A stretch of 5,499 nt of DNA from Limnohabitans sp. Lineage in GTDB: Bacteria > Pseudomonadota > Gammaproteobacteria > Burkholderiales > Burkholderiaceae_C. The stretch is from positions 1 through 5,499 of the forward strand of contig JAHECM010000152.1 of the NCBI GenBank assembly GCA_024641725.1, in the 5' to 3' direction. The notes beneath the pieces are model-generated. The model was given only the letters and a program-made list of their open reading frames with translations. It ran no database searches and was not told where the DNA came from. The translations under genes and the position numbers were made by a program. Position 1 is the stretch's first letter, and each line of letters begins with the position of its first letter. This document shows positions 1-5,499 of this stretch, in pieces.

Positions 1-704
1 ATTTCGGCCACGCGCCCGGCGTACAACACGGCCACGCGGTCGCAGGTCTCGGCAATCACGCCCATGTCGTGGGTGATCAGCATGACGGCGGCGCCCCGGT
101 CTTTGCACACCTTTTTGAGCAAGCCGATGATTTGCGCCTGAATGGACACGTCCAGCGCCGTGGTCGGTTCGTCCGCCACAATGAGCTGCGGCTCGGCGGC
201 CAGGGCCAAGGCGATCACCACCCGCTGGCGCATGCCACCCGAGAACTGGTGTGGGTAATGGTCGATGCGCTCTTCGGCAGCCGAAATGCCGGTGTCTTTG
301 AGCAAGTCAATCGCGCGCTGGCGGGCCTGCGCGGGTGTGACGGGCAGGTGCGCCAAAATGGTTTCGGTCAGTTGCCGGCCAATGGTGTACAGCGGGTTGA
401 GCGAGGTCAGCGGGTCCTGAAAAATCGCCCCAATTTTGCGGCCACGGATGTGGCGCATCTGGTCGGCGTTCAGGTGATCGATGCGCTGGCCTTCAAGCAG
501 TATCTGCCCGCCAGCCACACGGCCCGGCGGCTCCAGCAAGCCAATGATGGACGCGCCGGTGAGGGACTTGCCCGCCCCCGACTCGCCCACCACACCCAAA
601 ATTTCGCCGGGCGCGATGTCAAACGAAATATCGTCCAGCGCACGCAGCGTGCCGTGGCGGCTCGGAAACTCGACCACCAGATTTTTCACTTGTAAAAGAC
701 TCAT
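1..704 (-). CDS. Peptide-type ABC transporter ATP-binding protein (DppD/OppD-like), 3' end missing
   Basis: This is the cytoplasmic ATPase that powers import through the two permeases encoded just upstream. The first 234 codons are open from ATG at 704 to the window edge with no stop, so the C-terminus lies outside. Motifs in order: Walker A GESGAGKS (residues 40-47), Q-loop FQDP (95-98), ABC signature FSGGM (154-158), Walker B ending in ADEPT (177-181), D-loop ALD (183-185) and H-loop His212. All catalytic elements are intact; FSGGM in place of LSGGQ is common in this family. DppD/OppD proteins are usually about 320-330 residues, so roughly 90 are missing, including the C-terminal oligopeptide-transporter tail. 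The start codon overlaps the stop of the DppC-like gene (ATGA, 704-701), and no strong Shine-Dalgarno precedes it, which suggests translational coupling. A second ATPase (DppF-like) or a fused double ATPase could follow outside the window. The family call is firm; the substrate cannot be read from this subunit. Confidence 0.95.
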   Translation of the reverse strand, partial: MSLLQVKNLVVEFPSRHGTLRALDDISFDIAPGEILGVVGESGAGKSLTGASIIGLLEPPGRVAGGQILLEGQRIDHLNADQMRHIRGRKIGAIFQDPLTSLNPLYTIGRQLTETILAHLPVTPAQARQRAIDLLKDTGISAAEERIDHYPHQFSGGMRQRVVIALALAAEPQLIVADEPTTALDVSIQAQIIGLLKKVCKDRGAAVMLITHDMGVIAETCDRVAVLYAGRVAE

Positions 705-1612
705 CGCAATCTCGGATTCAGCGCATCGCGCAGCCAGTCGCCCAGCAAATTGACCGACAGGGCAATCAGCACCAGCATCAGCCCGGGGAAGATGGTGATC
801 CACCACTCGCCCGAAAACAAATAATCGTTGCCCACCCGAATCAGCGTGCCCAGCGATGGCGATGTGGGCGGTGCGCCCACCCCCAAAAACGACAGCGTCG
901 CCTCGGTGATGATGGCCGTGGCCACTTGGATGGTGGCCAGCACCATGACCGGCCCCAGCACATTGGGCAAGACATGTTTGCGCATGATGCGCAGCGGGGC
1001 CACGCCCGTCACGCGGGCGGCCTGCACATACTCTTTGTTGCGCTCCACCAGCGTGCTGCCGCGCACGGTGCGGGCGTATTGCACCCAACCGGTGAGCGAG
1101 ATCGAGATGATCAACACACCAAAGGCCAGCGACTCGTTGGCATTGGGGAACAAAGCGCGACCCACCCCGGCGATCAGCAAGGCCACCAAAATGGCCGGAA
1201 AGGACAGCATCACGTCGCACAAGCGCATGAGCAGCGAGTCCACCCAGCCGCCGCGAAAGCCGGCCAGCAAGCCCATGGCCACACCAAACCCCACCGACAA
1301 AGCCACCGAAGCCAGGCCCACCACCAAAGAAATGCGCGAGCCATAGATCAGGGCCGACAAGATGTCGCGCCCCTGATCGTCGGTGCCCAGCAGATATTTG
1401 GAAGTGCCACCTTGCATCCACGCAGGTGGCAAGCGCGAATCGCTCAGCTCCAGCGTGGCCAGGTCAAACGGATTGGTGGGCGACACCCACCCGGCAAAGA
1501 CCGAACAAAAAAGGCAGACGAAGGCGATGAAGGCTGCCACCATCGCCATGGGCGATTGACGGAAGCTGTACCCCACATCGCTGTGCCACCACCGCTGCCA
1601 GATTTGCTGCAT
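701..1612 (-). CDS. Peptide-type ABC transporter permease (DppC/OppC-like)
   Basis: This is an inner-membrane subunit that pairs with the DppB-like protein to form the translocation channel. It has 303 residues, normal for DppC. A cytoplasmic N-terminus is followed by a first membrane segment (about 21-43), a periplasmic stretch with the family signature LLGTDDQGRDILS (74-86), and further hydrophobic segments near 92-118, 134-152, 164-178, 218-245 and 271-292. The EAA loop that contacts the ATPase lies at about 194-218 (EYVQAARVTGVAPLRIM, then HVLPN). The C-terminus ends in the typical GDWLRDALNPRLR. I chose ATG at 1612 because TAAGG (1624-1620) lies 7 nt upstream. A TTG at 1618 in the same frame would add two residues but sits too close to that site. 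The Shine-Dalgarno overlaps the stop codon of the binding-protein gene, so translation is probably coupled to it. The stop overlaps the ATPase start by 4 nt. Confidence 0.96.
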   Translation of the reverse strand: MQQIWQRWWHSDVGYSFRQSPMAMVAAFIAFVCLFCSVFAGWVSPTNPFDLATLELSDSRLPPAWMQGGTSKYLLGTDDQGRDILSALIYGSRISLVVGLASVALSVGFGVAMGLLAGFRGGWVDSLLMRLCDVMLSFPAILVALLIAGVGRALFPNANESLAFGVLIISISLTGWVQYARTVRGSTLVERNKEYVQAARVTGVAPLRIMRKHVLPNVLGPVMVLATIQVATAIITEATLSFLGVGAPPTSPSLGTLIRVGNDYLFSGEWWITIFPGLMLVLIALSVNLLGDWLRDALNPRLR

Positions 1613-1619
1613 GTTCAAG

Positions 1620-1624
1620 CCTTA
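1620..1624 (-). promoter_or_regulatory. Shine-Dalgarno site of the DppC-like gene
   Basis: The transcript reads TAAGG here, 7 nt before ATG at 1612, and shares bases with the TAA stop codon of the binding-protein gene. This placement favours ATG at 1612 over the TTG at 1618 and suggests that ribosomes ending the upstream gene re-initiate here. Confidence 0.6.
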
Positions 1625-3211
1625 TTTGACGGTGATGAATTTCCAAGCCATGCCGTTGTCCGGGAACTGCACCAACTCGATGTTTTTCTTGGCGGCCCAA
1701 TTGAGCGCCTGCTGGTGCAAAGGCAAATGGCCCACATCGTCTTGGTGGATTTTCATGGCTTCGCGGATCATCTCGTTGCGCTTTTTCTGATCGGTTTCAG
1801 AGGCGACTTTGTCGGTCAACTCGTCCACCTTGGGGTTGCTGTAAGCGCCCAGGTTGAACTGCCCTCGGCCACCGTCACCGGGGGTGGACAAGATCGGGTA
1901 CATCACGTTGTGCGCGTCCACCGTGCTGGCGGTCCAGCCCAGCATGTAAAAGCTGGTGTTGCGGCTCAAGATTTTGGGGAAATAGGTGCCCTTGGTCTCG
2001 GCCTCAAGGTTGATCTTCACGCCCACCTTGGCCAAGTTGGCGGCCACGGCCTGGCAGATTTCTGCGTCGTTGACGTAGCGGTCGTTCGGGCAGTTCATCT
2101 TGACTTCAAAGCCATTGGGGTAACCGGCTTCGGCCAGCAGCTTTTTGGAAGCCTCGACGTCATAAGGCAAGCGCTTGGCCAAGTCGGCCGGAAAGCCATT
2201 GACCTGTGGCGGGTACATCAGGGCCAGGGGGGTGGCCGCACCGCGCATCACGCGGCTCTTGATGGTGTCGATGTCGATGGCCTGGTAGAAGGCCTTGCGC
2301 ACGCGGATGTCCTTGAACGGGTTCTTGCCCTTCACGTTCGAATACAGCAACTCGTCACGCTTTTGGTCCATTCCCAAAAAGATGGCGCGCAACTCGGGGC
2401 CTTGCAGCACCTTGAGCTTGTCATTGGACTTGATGCGCTCCACGTCTTGAACCGGCACGGGCTCCATCACGTCGAGCTCGCCCGACATCATGGCCGCCAC
2501 GCGGGTGGCGTCGTTGCCAATCACGGTGAAGACGACTTCATCCACATTGCCCTGCACCTTGCCCCAGTAATCGGTGTTGCGCACAAAGCGGGTCTGCACG
2601 TTCGGCTGGCGCTCTTTGACGATGAACGGACCGGTGCCGTTGGCCTTGAAAGAAGCCGCGTTTTCGATGCCCTTGCGGCGATCGACCGGCTTGGTGGCTT
2701 GGTTGTCCTCACACCACTTTTTGCTCATGATGTCCCAGTGCGTGACCAGCTCGGGGACGATGGGGAACGGCGCAATCGTGATGATGTCGATGGTGTGGTC
2801 GTTGATCTTTTTGATCTCTTTGAACTGACCCACATAGCTCTTCATGTCGGAGCCGTCGCCCTTGGCGCGCTCGTAGCTGAAGATCACATCGTCGGCGGTG
2901 AAAGGCGTGCCGTCGTGGAACTTGACGCCCTTGCGCAACTCAAAGCGCCACACGGTGGGGGCGGTTTGCTTCCAACTGGTGGCCAACAAGGGGGCGAGTT
3001 TGTAGTTGGCGTCGCGCGTCACCAATGATTCGTAGACGTTTTCGACCACCGAAATTTGCAAAGACTCGTTGAGCGAATGCGGGTCCATCGACAGGGCGTC
3101 GCCCTGGTTGCCCACACGCAGCGTGACGGCAGAGGCCGACACCGTTGACAGGGCCGACAGCGCCAGCGCTACAGTCAGTGTGGCCGCGAAGGGTTTGAGT
3201 TTGAAAGTCAT
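1622..3211 (-). CDS. Periplasmic solute-binding protein of a peptide-type ABC importer (SBP_bac_5, DppA-like)
   Basis: This extracytoplasmic receptor captures the substrate and delivers it to the permeases. It has 529 residues, typical for the family. The N-terminus is a Sec signal peptide: lysines at 4 and 6, a hydrophobic core (about 8-24) and a probable signal peptidase I site after SASA (25-28). There is no lipobox cysteine, so it should be soluble in the periplasm. The SBP_bac_5 core starts near residue 75, with the family signature around 93-115 (RKGVKFHDGTPFTADDVIFSY). NGTGPF (191-196), AFYQAID (307-313), LLAEAGYPNG (358-367) and AKVGVKI (394-400) are family-typical. Compared by eye with E. 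coli DppA, Arg378 lies near the carboxylate-binding arginine, while Ser429 in GWTASTVDA (425-433) replaces the aspartate that binds the peptide amino group. ATG at 3211 was chosen because AAGGAG lies 6 nt upstream; ATG at 3217 abuts that site. The natural ligand is unknown. Confidence 0.95.
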   Translation of the reverse strand: MTFKLKPFAATLTVALALSALSTVSASAVTLRVGNQGDALSMDPHSLNESLQISVVENVYESLVTRDANYKLAPLLATSWKQTAPTVWRFELRKGVKFHDGTPFTADDVIFSYERAKGDGSDMKSYVGQFKEIKKINDHTIDIITIAPFPIVPELVTHWDIMSKKWCEDNQATKPVDRRKGIENAASFKANGTGPFIVKERQPNVQTRFVRNTDYWGKVQGNVDEVVFTVIGNDATRVAAMMSGELDVMEPVPVQDVERIKSNDKLKVLQGPELRAIFLGMDQKRDELLYSNVKGKNPFKDIRVRKAFYQAIDIDTIKSRVMRGAATPLALMYPPQVNGFPADLAKRLPYDVEASKKLLAEAGYPNGFEVKMNCPNDRYVNDAEICQAVAANLAKVGVKINLEAETKGTYFPKILSRNTSFYMLGWTASTVDAHNVMYPILSTPGDGGRGQFNLGAYSNPKVDELTDKVASETDQKKRNEMIREAMKIHQDDVGHLPLHQQALNWAAKKNIELVQFPDNGMAWKFITVK

Positions 3212-3258
3212 GGACATCTCCTTGTTGAAATTGTGTGAATGAATGGAACGCTGAAACA
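3212..3258 (-). other. 47-nt spacer between hydrolase and binding-protein genes
   Basis: This is the only gap of note in the block. It contains the Shine-Dalgarno and a short CATTCATTCA tandem. I see no convincing -35/-10 pair and no stable hairpin; the best inverted match (TTGATG against CAACAA) has a mismatch and is too weak to call. It is probably just the leader of the binding-protein cistron within the same transcript. Confidence 0.5.
3218..3223 (-). promoter_or_regulatory. Strong Shine-Dalgarno site of the solute-binding protein gene
   Basis: The transcript reads AAGGAG here, 6 nt before ATG at 3211. It directly abuts another in-frame ATG at 3217, which is therefore unlikely to be used. 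It is the best ribosome-binding site in the block and fits the need for more binding protein than membrane subunits. Confidence 0.75.
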
Positions 3259-4497
3259 TCAAACTTGCGCTGGCAGCAGCGCCTGCTCCACCAAACTGGC
3301 GTGCAAGGCCGCGCCCAGCGGCAAAATCTCGTCGTTGAAATCGTAACGGCTGTTGTGCAACGGATGCGGGCCTGGCCCATGGGGCAAACCCTGACCGATG
3401 CGGATGTAAGCGCCCGGCTTGACCTGCAGCATGAAAGAAAAATCCTCGCCGCCCATGCTGGGCACCATGTTGCGCCAGACCTTGTCCGCGCCCACCAGGT
3501 GGGTGGCCACATCGGCCACAAAGTTCGCCTCCGGCACGGTGTTGACGGTGGCGGGGTACACGCGCTCGTACACCACCTCTGCCGTGGCCCCAAAGCCCTG
3601 CGCCACGCCCGCACACAGGGCTTTCAAGCGGTCTTCGATTTGCTGCTGAATGGTTTCGCTGTAGGTGCGCACGGTGCCCACCAGCGTGACTTCGCCCGGG
3701 ATCACGCTCATGGCCCCGGGGTGCCCGCCTTGCATCGAGCAAATGCTGACCACCGCTTGGTCAAAGGCCGACAGGTTGCGCGAAACCACGCTTTGCGCAG
3801 CCGTGATGATGTGCCCCGCCACCAGCACCGGGTCCACCGCCTGGTGGGGCCGTGCGCCGTGACCGCCTTTGCCGTGAATGCGAATTTCGATCCGGTCCAC
3901 CGCCGCCTGCATGGGCCCCGGGGTGACGCCCACCACGCCCAAGGGCACGTCAGGCGCGTTGTGTTGGGCAAACACTTTCTCGCAGGCAAAGCGCTCAAAC
4001 AACCCGTCTTGCATCATGGCCCGGGCGCCCGCATAGCCCTCTTCGCCGGGCTGAAAAATCAGCACCGCCGTGCCGTCAAAGCGGCGCGTCTCGGCCAGGT
4101 AACGGGCCGCCCCCATCAGCATGGCGGTGTGGCCATCGTGACCGCAGCCGTGCATCAAGCCGGGCTTGGCGGACTTCCAAGTGCAGTCGTTGTATTCGGT
4201 CATCGGCAAAGCGTCCATGTCGGCGCGCAAGCCGATCATGCGGCCGGGGTGGCTGGCCGAGCGGCCTGCGCCATGCACCAACGCCACCACCCCTGTTTTG
4301 CCCAAGCCCGTGTGCACGCTGTCCACCCCACACAGCTTGAGGCCCTCGGCCACGCGCGCCGAGGTGTAGACCTCTTCGAAACCCAGCTCGGGGTGGGCGT
4401 GCAGGTCACGCCGAAACGCCGTCAACTCGGGGTGGAACTGGGCGATGTGCGCGAAGGCACGGCCATGGCCCAGCGCTGACTGAAGTGATGCGCCCAT
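3259..4497 (-). CDS. M20D-family amidohydrolase (aminoacylase/hippurate hydrolase-like)
   Basis: This is a 412-residue metal-dependent hydrolase of the peptidase M20D / IAA-amino acid hydrolase group, which cleaves amide bonds in N-acyl amino acids and related compounds. There is no signal peptide, so it should act in the cytoplasm. Motifs in order: RRDLHAHPELGFEE (29-42), GLRADMDALPM (89-99), HGCGHDGHT (116-124) with probable metal ligands Cys118 and His120, FQPGEE (148-153) with catalytic Glu152 and metal ligand Glu153, QHN (178-180) with ligand His179, HGKGGHGARPH (208-218) at the dimerisation/lid domain (about 196-315), PSMGGEDFSF (346-355), and PLHN (379-382) with ligand His381. The expected active-site set is complete. 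The segment after His179 reads APDVPLG rather than the more usual WPGxPVG. The gene starts 3 nt after the DppB-like stop and lies inside the transporter operon, so its substrate is probably what the transporter imports. Whether that is an N-acyl, N-carbamoyl or peptide bond is open. Confidence 0.95.
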   Translation of the reverse strand: MGASLQSALGHGRAFAHIAQFHPELTAFRRDLHAHPELGFEEVYTSARVAEGLKLCGVDSVHTGLGKTGVVALVHGAGRSASHPGRMIGLRADMDALPMTEYNDCTWKSAKPGLMHGCGHDGHTAMLMGAARYLAETRRFDGTAVLIFQPGEEGYAGARAMMQDGLFERFACEKVFAQHNAPDVPLGVVGVTPGPMQAAVDRIEIRIHGKGGHGARPHQAVDPVLVAGHIITAAQSVVSRNLSAFDQAVVSICSMQGGHPGAMSVIPGEVTLVGTVRTYSETIQQQIEDRLKALCAGVAQGFGATAEVVYERVYPATVNTVPEANFVADVATHLVGADKVWRNMVPSMGGEDFSFMLQVKPGAYIRIGQGLPHGPGPHPLHNSRYDFNDEILPLGAALHASLVEQALLPAQV

Positions 4498-4500
4498 GAC

Positions 4501-5481
4501 TCAATGCCCCCCGGCCTTGCCCACGCGCAAACGCGGGTCCACGGCAAAGTACAACAGATCGACCAGCAAATTGATGGCCACAAAAATGAGCGCAATCAGG
4601 CACAGGTAAGCGGCCATGACCGGGATGTCCGCAAAAGTCACCGCCTGGATGAACAGCAAGCCCATGCCGGGCCACTGGAACACCGTCTCGGTGATGATGG
4701 CAAAAGCGATCAACCCCCCAAGCTGCAAGCCCGTGATGGTCAACACCGGCACCAGCGTGTTTTTGAGGGCGTGGCCAAAGTGGATGGTGCGGCTGGACAA
4801 ACCCCGTGCCCGCGCAAACTTGATGTAGTCGGTGCGCAGCACCTCGAGCATCTCGGCGCGCACCAAACGCATGATGAGCGTGAGCTGAAAGATGGCCAGC
4901 GTGACCGCAGGCAAAATGATGTGCAGCCAACCTTGGGCCGTGAGCAAACCGGTGCGCCACCAGCCCCACTGCACCACGTCGCCCCGGCCAAAACTCGGCA
5001 GCCAGCCCAGCCCCACGGCAAAGACCAAGATCAACAAAATACCGATCAAGAAGGTCGGCAAAGACACCCCGAGCAAGGACAAGGTCATGAGCAACTGGCT
5101 CGAAAAGCTGCCCCGGCGCAAAGCGGCATAAACCCCCATAGGGATGCCAATGGCCAACGCCAGCGTGGCCGCCACCAGCGCCAGCTCCAGCGTGGCCGGG
5201 AACCGCTCGGCAATCAAACGCGACACCTTGGCCCCTTGGCGCAGGCTCAAGCCAAACTCGCCCTGCACCGCATTGAGCAAGAAATGCCAAAACTGCACAA
5301 AAAAGGGCTGATTCAAACCCAGATCGGTGCGCAACTGGCTGATCTGCTCTGGGCTCGCGTCTTGCCCGAGCAAGAACACCACCGGGTCCCCCACGTACTG
5401 AAACAACAAAAACGAAATGAAAGCGACCGTGACCATGACGATCGCCGCCTGAACCAGCCGCTGGAGGATGAATGCAAACAT
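4501..5481 (-). CDS. Peptide-type ABC transporter permease (DppB/OppB-like)
   Basis: This is the inner-membrane channel subunit that partners the DppC-like permease. It has 326 residues, close to the usual DppB length. An N-terminal membrane segment (about 9-29) leads into the family-typical periplasmic region GDPVVFLLG...PEQISQLRTDLGLNQP (31-59). Further hydrophobic segments lie near 98-121, 132-157, 186-204, 243-268 and 286-314. The EAA loop for ATPase contact is at about 218-247 (DYIKFARARGLSSRTI, then HALKNTLVPVL). The sequence FQWPGMGLLFIQA (268-280) and the ending VDPRLR (314-319) are also typical of the family. I chose ATG at 5481 because AAGGAA lies 5 nt upstream. A TTG at 5499 in frame would add six residues but is less likely. 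It is the first gene of the block visible here; whether another gene or the promoter lies upstream cannot be seen. Confidence 0.95.
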   Translation of the reverse strand: MFAFILQRLVQAAIVMVTVAFISFLLFQYVGDPVVFLLGQDASPEQISQLRTDLGLNQPFFVQFWHFLLNAVQGEFGLSLRQGAKVSRLIAERFPATLELALVAATLALAIGIPMGVYAALRRGSFSSQLLMTLSLLGVSLPTFLIGILLILVFAVGLGWLPSFGRGDVVQWGWWRTGLLTAQGWLHIILPAVTLAIFQLTLIMRLVRAEMLEVLRTDYIKFARARGLSSRTIHFGHALKNTLVPVLTITGLQLGGLIAFAIITETVFQWPGMGLLFIQAVTFADIPVMAAYLCLIALIFVAINLLVDLLYFAVDPRLRVGKAGGH

Positions 5482-5486
5482 CAATG

Positions 5487-5492
5487 TTCCTT
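5487..5492 (-). promoter_or_regulatory. Shine-Dalgarno site of the DppB-like gene
   Basis: The transcript reads AAGGAA here, 5 nt before ATG at 5481. It decides the start in favour of that ATG over the in-frame TTG at the window edge (5499). No promoter can be judged because the window ends 7 nt upstream. Confidence 0.65.
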
Positions 5493-5499
5493 GAACCAA

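Noticed and set aside
69..695. A 208-codon open frame on the plus strand
   Set aside because: It is antisense to the ATPase gene, whose minus-strand frame shows every ABC motif in order.
926..3028. A 700-codon open frame on the plus strand
   Set aside because: It runs antisense across the binding-protein gene and the DppC-like gene, including their junction. Its translation is rich in His, Gln, Arg, Gly and Ala with no recognisable domain, as expected from the complement of GC-biased codons.
3212..3258. A possible hairpin or internal promoter in the spacer before the binding-protein gene
   Set aside because: The inverted match is short and mismatched, no U-run follows it, and no spaced -35/-10 pair is convincing.
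1622..3742. A 706-residue version of the binding protein starting inside the hydrolase gene
   Set aside because: The extra N-terminal part is an out-of-frame reading of the hydrolase gene. The signal peptide and the strong Shine-Dalgarno place the real start at 3211.
3235..4479. A 414-codon open frame on the plus strand
   Set aside because: It is the antisense shadow of the M20D hydrolase, with low-complexity His/Ala/Gly-rich composition and no family motif; the minus-strand frame carries a complete set of active-site motifs.
4406..5290. A 294-codon open frame on the minus strand
   Set aside because: It overlaps the DppB-like gene and the start of the hydrolase gene in another frame, and its composition is that of an out-of-frame shadow.

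Overview
The window is one co-directional block of five genes, all on the minus strand and read from right to left. Together they make up most of a peptide/nickel-type (Dpp/Opp family) ABC importer with a metallohydrolase gene embedded in it. In transcription order they are: a DppB-like permease (5481-4501), an M20D-type amidohydrolase (4497-3259), a periplasmic SBP_bac_5 solute-binding protein (3211-1622), a DppC-like permease (1612-701) and a DppD-like ATPase (704 to beyond position 1, cut by the window edge). The right edge falls just upstream of the first permease, so I cannot tell whether that gene is the first of the operon.

GC content is high, and strong third-position bias produces many long antisense shadow ORFs. 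The binding protein has a Sec-type signal peptide with no lipobox, which fits a Gram-negative host with soluble periplasmic binding proteins. The codon style and protein flavour suggest a betaproteobacterium, perhaps Comamonadaceae/Burkholderiales. That is an impression, since no phylogenetic marker is present.

The genes are tightly packed: 3 nt between the first permease and the hydrolase, 9 nt between the binding protein and the second permease, and a 4-nt ATGA overlap between the second permease and the ATPase. The only appreciable gap is 47 nt before the binding-protein gene, and it carries the strongest Shine-Dalgarno of the block. No terminator, tRNA, rRNA, repeat array or mobile element was seen.

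Proposed working: the binding protein captures a substrate in the periplasm, the two permeases and the ATPase(s) import it, and the cytoplasmic hydrolase cleaves an amide bond in it. By eye, the binding protein keeps an arginine near the place where E. coli DppA holds the peptide carboxylate. It has serine where DppA has the aspartate that holds the free alpha-amino group. With an aminoacylase-type hydrolase in the operon, this suggests an N-blocked (N-acyl or N-carbamoyl) amino acid or modified peptide rather than an ordinary dipeptide. This is the most interesting testable idea here; otherwise the window is a recognisable, fairly ordinary nutrient-uptake operon.
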